64,000 bases of DNA from Shewanella basaltis. GTDB taxonomy: Bacteria > Pseudomonadota > Gammaproteobacteria > Enterobacterales > Shewanellaceae. The stretch spans positions 62,001 to 126,000 of the forward strand of contig NZ_JAKILA010000001.1 of the NCBI RefSeq assembly GCF_023283885.1. Reading direction: 5' to 3'. This document shows positions 48,024 through 57,166 of this stretch, in pieces. The translations under genes and the position numbers were made by a program. The notes below the pieces were generated by a model. That model had not been told where the DNA came from. It searched no databases and saw nothing but the letters and a program-made list of their open reading frames with translations. Position 1 is the first letter of the stretch; each line of letters begins with the position of its first letter.

Positions 48024-48390
48024 ATCAGTATTACCAAACATTATTCATCAACACGCCGAAGGTGAGCAATGCCATTGGCGTTTGTTCATCAGTGGCGAGT
48101 TGGCTTTTTTTGATGGCCACTTTCCTGAGCAAGCCGTACTACCGGGTGTCACGCAACTGGACTGGGCAGTAAAGCTAGGCTGCGACGCCTTTGGTTATAA
48201 TGCCAATGTCGCCACGCTTGAAGTGCTTAAATTTCAGCAGCTCATTTTGCCCAATACCTATGTTGATCTCGTCATTGAACATCAACCGCAAAAGTCAAAA
48301 TTAACATTCAGCTATCGTGATGGTGACAAACGCTTTGCATCTGGACGCATAGTGCTTAATGGCGCAATGAATACCGAGCGTGCCTCATGA
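48016..48390 (+). CDS. apeI: 3-hydroxyacyl-ACP dehydratase (hotdog) of the aryl-polyene pathway
   Basis: 124 residues, FabA/FabZ-like hotdog. Catalytic His35 in FFDGHFPEQAVLPGV, followed by QLDWA and a beta-strand core. In studied systems ApeI works with ApeP as a heterodimeric dehydratase. Overlaps apeH by 8 bp and the next gene by 4 bp. Confidence 0.88.
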   Translation: MIKSVLPNIIHQHAEGEQCHWRLFISGELAFFDGHFPEQAVLPGVTQLDWAVKLGCDAFGYNANVATLEVLKFQQLILPNTYVDLVIEHQPQKSKLTFSYRDGDKRFASGRIVLNGAMNTERAS

Positions 48391-50129
48391 CATTGGCGTT
48401 AGTGATCCCTAATTACAACCACCATATCGCAATAGAAAAAACCTTAACCGATTTGGCCCAGTACCAATTGCCCTGCTATTTGGTCGACGACGGCAGTGAC
48501 GAGCAAACACGTTACATACTGCAAGCACTGGCTGATAAATTTAGCTGGGTGACGTTAATTCAACATCCTTATAATCGCGGCAAAGGGGCGGCAGTAATGA
48601 GCGGCTTGCGCCAGGCCTACCGTGACGGTTTTAGCCATGCCTTGCAAGTTGATGCCGACGGCCAACATAATTTAGCCGACATCCCCTTAATGATATCCGC
48701 CAGCGAGCAACAGCCTAATGCCTTAATATCAGGCCAACCTCAATACGATGAGTCGGTACCCAAAGGCCGACTGTATGGCCGTTACATCACCCATTTTTGG
48801 GTGTGGGTAGAAACCCTTAGTTTTGACATTCAAGATTCGATGTGTGGCTTTAGGGTGTATCCACTTGCCGCGACTGAACAATTGTTTAGCCAGCAGGCAT
48901 TAGGCGAGCGCATGGATTTTGATATTGAAGTCATGGTGAAACTGCACTGGCAAGGTACACCAATCGTGCATGTGCCAACCAACGTGATTTACCCCGAGGA
49001 TGGTATTAGCCACTTTCAGGGCGTAAAAGATAACGTGCTCATTAGTTGGATGCACACTAAATTATTTTTTGGCATGCTTGGCCGCTTGCCACGCATTATC
49101 GCTAAGCAAAATCAGAACGATCAATCATTGCAAACCACCCAGCATTGGTCCACCATGAGTGAGCGCGGCAGCTTTTGGGGGATTAAATTTTTAGCCCAAT
49201 GCTATCGCCTTGGTGGGCATTGGTTATGCCGTGCAGTCATGTATCCGGTGATTTGTTATTTCTTTCTTACCGGAAAAACCGCCCGTGATGCCTCTTTAGA
49301 CTTTTTACACCGAGTACAACAGCAACAACCTAACCATCCACAACTAAACCGCCCAGTAAGTTGGCGCGACAGCCTTAAACACTTCTTTGCTTTTGGCAAT
49401 GCGGCACTGGACAGAATAGATGCCTGGTGCGACAGAATTAATCTCGCCCAAGTCGACTTTAACGACCGGCATATTTTGGCAAATCAAGTGACCACGGGGC
49501 GCGGTGCGGTATTGATTGTGTCACATTTGGGCAATATGGAACTGTGCCGCGCGATATCTAGCCACCAGCAAAAGGTCAAGGTGAATGTGATGGTGCTGAC
49601 CCAGCACGCTGAGAACTTTAATAAAGTCCTGCAGCAACTTAATCCACAAAGCAGCCTGAATTTAATCCACGTCAATGAGCTAGACCCTAGCACCGCCATG
49701 TTGTTGCAACAAAAAGTTGATCAAGGTGAAATTGTAGTTATTGCAGCAGACCGCACATCATCAAGCAGCCAAGGACGTGTGACCTATTTACCTTTTTTAG
49801 GCCAAGATGCGGCATTTCCGCAAGGGCCATTTATTTTAGCCAGTTTATTAGATTGCCCAGTGTATTCCCTATTTTGTATTCGCCAACATGGCCGTTATCA
49901 AGTCTATGTTGAGCACTTAAGTGACACACTTAAAGGCCCTCGAGCTGGCAGAACAGCACGCTTAACCGATGCAATGACTCAATATAGTCAGCGTTTAGCT
50001 CATTTTGCGCAACTCGCGCCAATGCAATGGTTTAACTTTTTCGATTTTTGGCGCAAGGACGAGCTGGTTACCCGTAATCACCCGCCCTCACCATCGCGCG
50101 CAGCCCCATTACCCACTCAGGACAGATAA
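48387..50129 (+). CDS. apeJ: Fused family-2 glycosyltransferase / LpxL-like acyltransferase
   Basis: 580 residues, two enzymes in one chain. The N-terminal GT2 domain (about 1-230) has IPNYNHH, VDDGSD, the DXD-like DADGQHN and MDFDIEVMVKL. The C-terminal domain (about 280-560) is lipid-A-acyltransferase-like with HX4E (His380 in SHLGNMELCR) and ADRTSSSSQGRVTYLPFLG. Likely glycosylates and acylates the polyene or its lipid anchor. Overlaps apeI by 4 bp; the next gene starts 4 bp after its stop. Confidence 0.87.
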   Translation: MTLALVIPNYNHHIAIEKTLTDLAQYQLPCYLVDDGSDEQTRYILQALADKFSWVTLIQHPYNRGKGAAVMSGLRQAYRDGFSHALQVDADGQHNLADIPLMISASEQQPNALISGQPQYDESVPKGRLYGRYITHFWVWVETLSFDIQDSMCGFRVYPLAATEQLFSQQALGERMDFDIEVMVKLHWQGTPIVHVPTNVIYPEDGISHFQGVKDNVLISWMHTKLFFGMLGRLPRIIAKQNQNDQSLQTTQHWSTMSERGSFWGIKFLAQCYRLGGHWLCRAVMYPVICYFFLTGKTARDASLDFLHRVQQQQPNHPQLNRPVSWRDSLKHFFAFGNAALDRIDAWCDRINLAQVDFNDRHILANQVTTGRGAVLIVSHLGNMELCRAISSHQQKVKVNVMVLTQHAENFNKVLQQLNPQSSLNLIHVNELDPSTAMLLQQKVDQGEIVVIAADRTSSSSQGRVTYLPFLGQDAAFPQGPFILASLLDCPVYSLFCIRQHGRYQVYVEHLSDTLKGPRAGRTARLTDAMTQYSQRLAHFAQLAPMQWFNFFDFWRKDELVTRNHPPSPSRAAPLPTQDR

Positions 50130-50133
50130 TCTC

Positions 50134-51693
50134 ATGAGCCACACATCTTCAGCAGACACTTTCACTAACATCGTGCATTTTGGTCAACAGTACCTCAGCC
50201 TAGAGCAAGTGGTTGCGGTAGCCAAAGGCGCCCAAGTTAAACTGAAAGACACCGCTGACTACGTTGAATATATTCAAAAAGGCGCTCGCTTTATTGACAG
50301 TTTATTGCACGAAGAAGGCGTAGTGTATGGCGTGACCACAGGCTATGGTGACTCATGCACCGTCAATGTCAGCCTAGATTTAGTCCACGAGTTACCGCTG
50401 CATTTAACCCGTTTTCATGGTTGTGGCCTAGGTGATATTTTTAGTCCAATGGAGTCACGCGCCATTATGGCCTGCCGCCTAAACTCATTGGCAGTGGGTA
50501 AGTCTGGCGTGAGCTATCAACTATTGCAACGTATTGAATGGTTATTAAACAATAACATCACGCCTATCATTCCCCAGGAAGGCTCGGTTGGTGCCAGTGG
50601 CGATTTAACCCCTCTGTCTTACCTTGCCGCGGTGTTAGTGGGCGAGCGCGAAGTGATGTATCAAGGTAAACGCCAAGCCACTAAAGATGTATATTTACAA
50701 CTTGGCATAGTACCCCTGAGGTTGCGCCCTAAAGAAGGCCTGGCATTAATGAACGGCACAGCCGTGATGACCGCACTTGCGTGTTTAGCCTATGACAGAT
50801 CGCAATACCTAAGCCGTTTAGCCAGTCGAATCACCGCAATGGCATCGTTAACCCTTAAAGGTAACTCCAACCATTTTGACGATATTTTGTTTGCCGCCAA
50901 ACCTCACCCGGGGCAAAACCAAATTGCCAGCTGGATCCGCGAAGACTTAAACCACCACACCCACCCGCGTAACTCAGACCGCCTACAAGACCGTTACTCC
51001 ATTCGCTGTGCGCCGCATATTATTGGGGTGTTGCAAGATGCACTGCCGTTTATGCGCCAGTTTATTGAAACCGAGCTCAACAGCGCCAACGATAACCCGA
51101 TTGTGGATGGCGAAGGCGAACACATACTGCACGGTGGCCACTTTTATGGTGGGCATATTGCCTTTGCCATGGATGCAATGAAAAATGCTGTGGCCAATAT
51201 CGCCGACTTAATCGATCGCCAAATGGCACTGGTAATGGACCCCAAATTTAATAATGGTTTGCCGGCTAATTTATCTGCTGCCACTGGCGAGCGACGTGCC
51301 ATTAACCACGGCTTTAAAGCGGTACAAATTGGTGTGTCGGCTTGGACCGCAGAAGCCTTAAAAAACACCATGCCTGCCAGTGTGTTTTCACGCTCAACTG
51401 AGTGTCATAACCAAGACAAAGTCAGCATGGGCACCATTGCCGCGCGCGATTGCATGCGTGTGCTACAACTCACAGAACAAGTGGCAGCAGCAGCCTTGAT
51501 AGCCATGAGCCAGGGGATCCAACTGCGGGTGATACAACAAGAGTTAGACCCGCAGTCATTAACCCCATCGCTGGCTAAAACCCTTGAGCAGGTAAGCCAA
51601 GATTGTGAGCTGCTCACCGAAGACCGTCCTTTAGAATCTGTACTGCGTCAAACCGTTGAAAAAATTCAGCTCGGTCAATGGGAGGTGTGCTAA
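50134..51693 (+). CDS. MIO-type aromatic amino acid ammonia-lyase (HAL/PAL/TAL family)
   Basis: 519 residues. The MIO cofactor forms from Ala154-Ser155-Gly156 in GSVGASGDLTP. The catalytic Tyr is Tyr65 in VYGVTTGYG, followed later by NSANDNPI and FSRSTECHNQDKVSMG. The substrate-selectivity pair, Ser-His in histidine lyases and His-Leu or Phe-Leu in tyrosine or phenylalanine lyases, is Phe94-His95 here. No hut genes are nearby, and its place inside the operon suggests it makes a cinnamic-type starter acid. The start at 50134 has AGGA upstream; the frame extends back into apeJ. Confidence 0.88.
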   Translation: MSHTSSADTFTNIVHFGQQYLSLEQVVAVAKGAQVKLKDTADYVEYIQKGARFIDSLLHEEGVVYGVTTGYGDSCTVNVSLDLVHELPLHLTRFHGCGLGDIFSPMESRAIMACRLNSLAVGKSGVSYQLLQRIEWLLNNNITPIIPQEGSVGASGDLTPLSYLAAVLVGEREVMYQGKRQATKDVYLQLGIVPLRLRPKEGLALMNGTAVMTALACLAYDRSQYLSRLASRITAMASLTLKGNSNHFDDILFAAKPHPGQNQIASWIREDLNHHTHPRNSDRLQDRYSIRCAPHIIGVLQDALPFMRQFIETELNSANDNPIVDGEGEHILHGGHFYGGHIAFAMDAMKNAVANIADLIDRQMALVMDPKFNNGLPANLSAATGERRAINHGFKAVQIGVSAWTAEALKNTMPASVFSRSTECHNQDKVSMGTIAARDCMRVLQLTEQVAAAALIAMSQGIQLRVIQQELDPQSLTPSLAKTLEQVSQDCELLTEDRPLESVLRQTVEKIQLGQWEVC

Positions 51694-52125
51694 ATGAAAG
51701 GGTTACTGCGTACCGAAATGGAAATGGTGATCCCGTTTCACGATGTCGATTCAATGGGCATTACTTGGCACGGTAATTACCTGCGCTACTTTGAAGTCGT
51801 GCGCTGCCTGCTGCTCGATAAACTCGGTTATAACTATCGCACCATGCTGGAATCAGGCTATGCCTGGCCGATTGTCGATGTGCAAATTAAATATGTTAAA
51901 AGCTGCACCTTTGATCAAAAAGTCAAAGTAATAGCAGCCATTGTTGAATGGGAAAACCGTTTGCGAATTAACTACCAAATTGTCGATGCCAAAACCAATG
52001 CGCGCATTACGAAAGGCTATACCATTCAAGCCGCGGTAGAGATTGCCACTCAGGAGTTATGCTTTGTGACGCCAGAAGTGTTTCAGCAAAAAATTCGCCC
52101 GTTATTAGATAAGAGCCAAAGCTAA
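51694..52125 (+). CDS. apeK: Acyl-thioesterase (4HBT hotdog) of the aryl-polyene cluster
   Basis: 143 residues. 4-hydroxybenzoyl-CoA-thioesterase signature FHDVDSMGITWHGNYLRYFEVVR near the N-terminus, with the catalytic Asp in DVDSMG. May release or edit acyl chains from the ACP. Directly follows the ammonia-lyase stop with no gap; its stop overlaps apeL. Confidence 0.88.
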   Translation: MKGLLRTEMEMVIPFHDVDSMGITWHGNYLRYFEVVRCLLLDKLGYNYRTMLESGYAWPIVDVQIKYVKSCTFDQKVKVIAAIVEWENRLRINYQIVDAKTNARITKGYTIQAAVEIATQELCFVTPEVFQQKIRPLLDKSQS

Positions 52126-52889
52126 TGCAAGCAATAAAGCGGCTACAACTCATATTAGCCAGTGTTGTGCTGTACTTGAGTACACACACCGCCTTGGTGA
52201 GCGCAAACCCGACATCGATGTCAGGCGATGCTCAACCTAATACGGCGCAACTGACAGAGACTCAATGGGCACAAATTAACAGCTTGTACCAACAACCGGC
52301 TAGCTCGTCAGCGCTTGAGGCATTAGCGCAGCAATTACATTTACAGGCCGATACTCGCGGACAATTCATACAGCAACGTCATCTGGCGGTACTCAAAAAA
52401 CCGTTACAAAGCCAGGGGCGGTTTATTTTCAGTCCTTCACAGGGGTTGGTTTGGCAACAACATAAGCCTTTTAACAGCTTAATGGTGCTTAAAGATCAGC
52501 AGTTAATTCAGCAAAACAGTCAGGGAAAAGTGCAGCAACTTAGCGCCGCAGCTAGCAACAACCCCATCGCACAGCAACTACCGCGTTTACTGCAAGCAAT
52601 CATGGCCGGCGATATAAACGCACTCAGCACTGACTTTGCCTTATTTATGCCAACAGAAAAAACTGGCCCGCTGTGGCAACTCGGCTTACAGGCAAAAGAC
52701 CCACAAGTGCATGCCGCTATGGGTAACATTACCCTCAGTGGTGACACACACATTCGTACATTAGTGATGACCCAGCAGCAAGCCAATATTAGCGACTACA
52801 CCTACATACAATTTACCGACACAGAACAAGGCCCGTTGAGTGACAGCGAACTGGCATTATTTAGCCTTAACCGTGAGCTAGCCCAGTAA
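52125..52889 (+). CDS. apeL: LolA-like periplasmic carrier of the aryl-polyene cluster
   Basis: 254 residues with a signal peptide (about 1-28, ending LVSA). Half-barrel LolA-like fold: RGQFIQQRHLAVLKKPL, QGRFIFSPSQGLVWQ and KPFNSLMVL. LolA-type proteins shuttle lipids across the periplasm, so this likely carries the lipidated polyene from ApeM to the outer membrane. TAATG overlaps link it to both neighbours. Confidence 0.87.
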   Translation: MQAIKRLQLILASVVLYLSTHTALVSANPTSMSGDAQPNTAQLTETQWAQINSLYQQPASSSALEALAQQLHLQADTRGQFIQQRHLAVLKKPLQSQGRFIFSPSQGLVWQQHKPFNSLMVLKDQQLIQQNSQGKVQQLSAAASNNPIAQQLPRLLQAIMAGDINALSTDFALFMPTEKTGPLWQLGLQAKDPQVHAAMGNITLSGDTHIRTLVMTQQQANISDYTYIQFTDTEQGPLSDSELALFSLNRELAQ

Positions 52890-55288
52890 TGCCCCGCGGC
52901 CCGCTTAATGTATTGACCTCAACTACAAGCCGCTTTGCACTGTGGCTTATATTGCTGCTGGCCATGTTAATTGGCGGCGTGTGGCAATGGCAACAAGGCG
53001 CGCGGATCCAAACTGACATTTTGGCCATGCTGCCACATTTACAACAAGATAAACTCACCGAAACCGCATTAAATACCGTTGAGCAACGGCTTGCAAACCA
53101 GGTGTATATCGCCCTATTGGCAGAGAACGACAATCAGGCCGTCGATGCCGCTCAGCAATTCATGGCATCATTACAACACCAGCCACAACAGCCATTTAGC
53201 GTCATTAGAAGTGGCGCCGACAACCAAATAACACAGTTAGCCAAAGTGTATTTTGAACATCGCTTTAGTTTACTGACTCAGGAACAAGCACGCGCGCTAG
53301 AAACAGATAACTGGCATGAACTATTGAGTGCGGCACAAAACCAGTTATATAGCGCCTTTGGTTTTGCTAACAGCCAACTGCTCGCGAGCGACCCGCTGTT
53401 GTTATTTCCTGCAAACTTGTTGGCACTATCGCCTAATAGCAAACTTCGTCGCAAGCAGGGGGTTTTACTCACCGACACAGACCATGGTGTGGCTGCTATC
53501 GTCATGGCAAAAGGCCGCGACAGTGCGTTTAGCCCTACTGCACAGCAACAGCAAATGCTTGCACTACAAACCGCGTTTAGCCAGGTAAACCAACAGCACC
53601 CACAAATCCAGTTTCTTAAGGCTGGGGCACTGTTTCATGCTATTGCTGCAACTGAGTCGGCTAAACAAGAAATCAGTAAAATCGGTTTAATCTCAATGCT
53701 AGGCATTGTATTGCTGGTGTGGTTGGCGTTTCGCTCTGTTATGCCCTTGGTGGCAGCAACCCTCACCTTAACCACTGGAGTGGTATTTGCTTTTGTCGCC
53801 ACCCTAAGCCTATTTGGTGAACTGCATTTACTGACTCTGGTGTTTGGCACCAGTTTAATAGGTGTGGCCATCGATTACAGCTTTCATTTTTATTGCGAAA
53901 AACAAGCCCACCCGACAGACAATGCCAGCGACACCATCAAACGTATTTTTCCGGCGTTAACACTTGCACTAGCCACCAGCGCTAGTGCATTTATCGCCAT
54001 TGGTTTTACGCCGTTCCCGGGGATGCAACAAGTTGCGGTATTTTGCGCGGCGGGGTTAATTGGTGCGTATCTCACTTTGCTGTTGGTGTTTCCGCTTTTG
54101 GGTAATCACCCGTTAACACACACTAGAGGGTTGGGGGTTGCCCAGGCTTATTTACGCTGGCTACATCGCTTATTTTCTCCCTCTCACGCAGCCAAAAAAG
54201 TCGCACTGATGCTACTGCCGGTTGCTGTGCTAGTGATGCTGCTTTTGGGGTTATCGCAAATCACCTCTAACGATGATATTAGGCAGTTGCAGCAAAGCCC
54301 TGAGGCAATAACCAGCGAAGAAAACCTGCTAAGACAATTACTCAGCGGCGGCACAGATAATCAATTTATTTTAGTCAGTAGCGCTAATGAGCAAGACTTA
54401 CTGCACACACTTGAGCAGCTAACCCCCGTATTAGATGCCGCTATCGCAAACAATGAAATCGCCCAAACGCTTAGCCTTAGCCGCTTTATGCCCAGCATGA
54501 CGCGCCAGCAACATCACTACCAACTACAGCAACAGCTTTATCAACAACACTTAGCTGAAATCATTGAGCAAATGGGTCTAGATGACAGCATAAAACCAAG
54601 TTTACAGGCCGAGTTAAGCCAAGCTTCGACAGCATGGCTGACACCTCAAACAGTGCTTAAGCACGCCAATGATGACTTAACAGCCTTGTGGTTGGGTGAT
54701 GTTGCAAGCGATGACAGCACACCACAGTATGGCGCTATTGTGTTACTGGGCGGCATTCATTCTCTGCCGTCGTTAACCCAGCGACTCTCGCACCAAAATT
54801 GGCCTGTGGGGCAAGTAACAGTGATAGATAAAGTAGGCGACATATCCACACTAATGGGCCAGTATCGCCAGCTAACCTTTCAACTGTTAATGTGGGTATT
54901 TGCCCTTGCCAGCATTGCTTTTAGCGTTAAATATGGCATTAAACTGGCACTTGCCATTGTTGCCGTGCCAGCGCTTGCGGTGTTACTCACGCTGGCTTGT
55001 TTAGGTTTAGTTGGCTCAAGCATTAGCTTGTTTCATGCTTTGGCCTTCATTTTAGTGCTGGGTATTGGCATTGATTACAGCTTATTTTTTGCCGAGGCCA
55101 AACACACCAGTAATGGGGTAATGATGGCCATCTTTATGTCGGCCTGTTCAACCTTATTGGCCTTTGGTTTACTTGCACTGAGCCAAACCCATGCGATTCA
55201 CTTTTTCGGCCTGACGCTTTTAATTGGCATTAGCTTTGCTTTTGTATTAGCGCCATTTATCTCATTTTTTACAAGGAAGTCACTGTAA
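52889..55288 (+). CDS. apeM: MMPL/RND-type exporter of the aryl-polyene cluster
   Basis: 799 residues, about 12 transmembrane helices in two halves of 6. Each half has a large periplasmic loop (about 45-230 and 430-650) and a conserved GVAIDYSFHFY or GIGIDYSLFFAEA helix-4 motif that carries proton-relay Asp in RND proteins. Predicted to lift the lipid-linked polyene from the inner membrane to ApeL. Confidence 0.9.
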   Translation: MPRGPLNVLTSTTSRFALWLILLLAMLIGGVWQWQQGARIQTDILAMLPHLQQDKLTETALNTVEQRLANQVYIALLAENDNQAVDAAQQFMASLQHQPQQPFSVIRSGADNQITQLAKVYFEHRFSLLTQEQARALETDNWHELLSAAQNQLYSAFGFANSQLLASDPLLLFPANLLALSPNSKLRRKQGVLLTDTDHGVAAIVMAKGRDSAFSPTAQQQQMLALQTAFSQVNQQHPQIQFLKAGALFHAIAATESAKQEISKIGLISMLGIVLLVWLAFRSVMPLVAATLTLTTGVVFAFVATLSLFGELHLLTLVFGTSLIGVAIDYSFHFYCEKQAHPTDNASDTIKRIFPALTLALATSASAFIAIGFTPFPGMQQVAVFCAAGLIGAYLTLLLVFPLLGNHPLTHTRGLGVAQAYLRWLHRLFSPSHAAKKVALMLLPVAVLVMLLLGLSQITSNDDIRQLQQSPEAITSEENLLRQLLSGGTDNQFILVSSANEQDLLHTLEQLTPVLDAAIANNEIAQTLSLSRFMPSMTRQQHHYQLQQQLYQQHLAEIIEQMGLDDSIKPSLQAELSQASTAWLTPQTVLKHANDDLTALWLGDVASDDSTPQYGAIVLLGGIHSLPSLTQRLSHQNWPVGQVTVIDKVGDISTLMGQYRQLTFQLLMWVFALASIAFSVKYGIKLALAIVAVPALAVLLTLACLGLVGSSISLFHALAFILVLGIGIDYSLFFAEAKHTSNGVMMAIFMSACSTLLAFGLLALSQTHAIHFFGLTLLIGISFAFVLAPFISFFTRKSL

Positions 55289-56551
55289 ATGTTAAGCAGT
55301 CAAACAAGCATAGTTAGCCACATGGACGTTGATGTAGCCATTATTGGTGCCGGCCCGTCTGGCGCGATTGCCGCCAGCCTATTGCGTCAGCAAGGTCATA
55401 AGGTGGTGGTCGTTGAAAAACAGCAGTTCCCGCGCTTTTCTATTGGCGAGAGTTTATTGCCATGTTGCATGCAATTTATTGAGCAAGCCGGCATGTTAGA
55501 TGCGGTTAATCAGGCTGGTTTTCAGTTTAAAAATGGCGCCGCATTCCGCCATCAAGGCCGTTACACCACGTTCGACTTTACCGATAAATTTACCCCAGGC
55601 CCGGGCACCACGTTTCAAGTTCAGCGTGGCCAATTTGATAAATTGCTAGCCGATACGGCCATCAGTCAAGGCGTCGACATTCGTTTTGGGCATCAGGTTG
55701 ATTCTGTCGATATCAGTGCCGAACCCACGTTACAAGTAACTAACGAGCAAGGCCAGCCCTATCAAATCAATGCCAAGTTTATTGTCGATGCCAGTGGCTT
55801 TGGGCGGGTATTACCCCGATTATTAAACCTTGAGCGGCCATCAAGCTTACCGTCACGCAGCGCCATTTTTACCCATATTGAAGACAACATCTGTGACAGT
55901 GAGTTTGACCGCAATAAAATTTTAATTAGCGTTCACCCAGAACATAAAGACATTTGGTATTGGCTCATCCCGTTTAGCAATAACCGCTGCTCTATTGGGG
56001 TGGTCGGCGAGCCGCATTTATTAGCGCATTTAACTGGTAGCCTAGAGCAACAACTACTGGACATTATTGCCCAGGAGCCAGATTTAAAGCGTTTACTTGC
56101 TCATGCTAAAGTCGTTCAACCTTGCCAAACGCTACAGGGGTATTCGGCCAATGTCACCACGCTTGCCACCAACAAGTTTGCTTTGTTGGGTAACGCGGGT
56201 GAATTTCTTGATCCGGTATTTTCATCTGGTGTCACAATTGCTATGCAGTCGGCTGCCATGGCGTGTGCAAGTCTTAATAAACAACTCAAAGGCGAAGTCG
56301 TCGATTGGCAAGCCGACTACGCCCAGCCGTTAATGCTGGGGGTTAATACCTTTAGAACCTATGTTCAAGCTTGGTATGACGGCCGTTTTCAAGATGTGAT
56401 TTTTTATCAGCAAGCGAGCAATAATATTAAGCAAATGATTTGCTCTATTTTGGCAGGCTACGCATGGGACACCCACAATCCTTTTGTGAAAGAGTCTGAG
56501 CGTCGCCTCAATACTATTGTTGAGCTATGCAGGGAGTTAGACGTTGCTTAA
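55289..56551 (+). CDS. FAD-dependent oxidoreductase, flavin-halogenase-like
   Basis: 420 residues. Rossmann FAD motif IIGAGPSGAIAA (about 18-29), FSIGESLLP (about 50), the FAD-binding DASGFGR and the GNAGEFLDPVFSSG C-terminal FAD block. WYWLIP at residues 223-228 fits the WxWxIP motif of flavin-dependent halogenases, but related non-halogenating reductases also carry it. A role in tailoring or reducing the aryl or polyene part is likely; the reaction is unknown. Overlaps apeN by 8 bp. Confidence 0.85.
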   Translation: MLSSQTSIVSHMDVDVAIIGAGPSGAIAASLLRQQGHKVVVVEKQQFPRFSIGESLLPCCMQFIEQAGMLDAVNQAGFQFKNGAAFRHQGRYTTFDFTDKFTPGPGTTFQVQRGQFDKLLADTAISQGVDIRFGHQVDSVDISAEPTLQVTNEQGQPYQINAKFIVDASGFGRVLPRLLNLERPSSLPSRSAIFTHIEDNICDSEFDRNKILISVHPEHKDIWYWLIPFSNNRCSIGVVGEPHLLAHLTGSLEQQLLDIIAQEPDLKRLLAHAKVVQPCQTLQGYSANVTTLATNKFALLGNAGEFLDPVFSSGVTIAMQSAAMACASLNKQLKGEVVDWQADYAQPLMLGVNTFRTYVQAWYDGRFQDVIFYQQASNNIKQMICSILAGYAWDTHNPFVKESERRLNTIVELCRELDVA

Positions 56552-57140
56552 GGGTGCTCATGTTATCAAAGTGATTGGCGTACTGTTTTTGCTGGGCACA
56601 TTGGCCAGCTGTAGTCACCAATTGACACGGCAAAGTTGTATGGCAATCAGTAGTCAGGCTCAGTATTGCCTTGCCCCAACAATCAATGCACTGCATACCC
56701 ATAATGAGATCAGCCTGAGCCAAATGATCACTATGCGCCACGGCCAAGATGACCACGAGTTACTGACTCAATTAGAGCTCACCACACAGCGCATGACCTT
56801 AGTGGGGCTCGCGCCATTAGGGCAGGCATTATTTACTCTGGTGTACGATGGCCACACTTTACAAAGTGAGCAAAGCCGCTTGTTAGGCGATACATTTAAT
56901 GCCGAGTATTTAATGGCCATTATGCAGCTTATCTACTGGCCAACGGAGCAAATAAATCAGCACCTCACTGGTGCTCAACTACGGGTTACTCCATGCGAAA
57001 ATGCCTTATGTAAACAGTTAATCGATGCCAATGGCGAACAAATCAGTATTAACTATAGTGAGCTCAACCCGTGGCAAGCAAAGATTAGCGTCACGATAAA
57101 GTCAGCCGACATTTTGTTGCACATCACGCCACTCGAGTAA
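56544..57140 (+). CDS. apeN: DUF3261 lipoprotein of the aryl-polyene cluster
   Basis: 198 residues, TTG start with AGGGAG 7 bp upstream. The lipobox TLASC gives a lipidated Cys23. The DUF3261 domain covers most of the rest (ISLSQMITMRHGQDDHELLTQLE...). An outer-membrane lipoprotein of this family accompanies APE clusters, perhaps acting like LolB to receive the product from ApeL. Confidence 0.83.
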   Translation: MLKGAHVIKVIGVLFLLGTLASCSHQLTRQSCMAISSQAQYCLAPTINALHTHNEISLSQMITMRHGQDDHELLTQLELTTQRMTLVGLAPLGQALFTLVYDGHTLQSEQSRLLGDTFNAEYLMAIMQLIYWPTEQINQHLTGAQLRVTPCENALCKQLIDANGEQISINYSELNPWQAKISVTIKSADILLHITPLE

Positions 57141-57166
57141 CCAATGACACAGACTGAGCACAGAAT

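Noticed and set aside
50005..50133. N-terminal extension of the ammonia-lyase
   Set aside because: Would overlap the apeJ coding end by 125 bp; the ATG at 50134 has its own AGGA site and gives a normal family N-terminus.
50134..51693. Simple call as hutH for histidine degradation
   Set aside because: No hutU, hutI or hutC nearby, the gene is embedded in the pigment operon, and the selectivity pair is not the histidine-lyase Ser-His.
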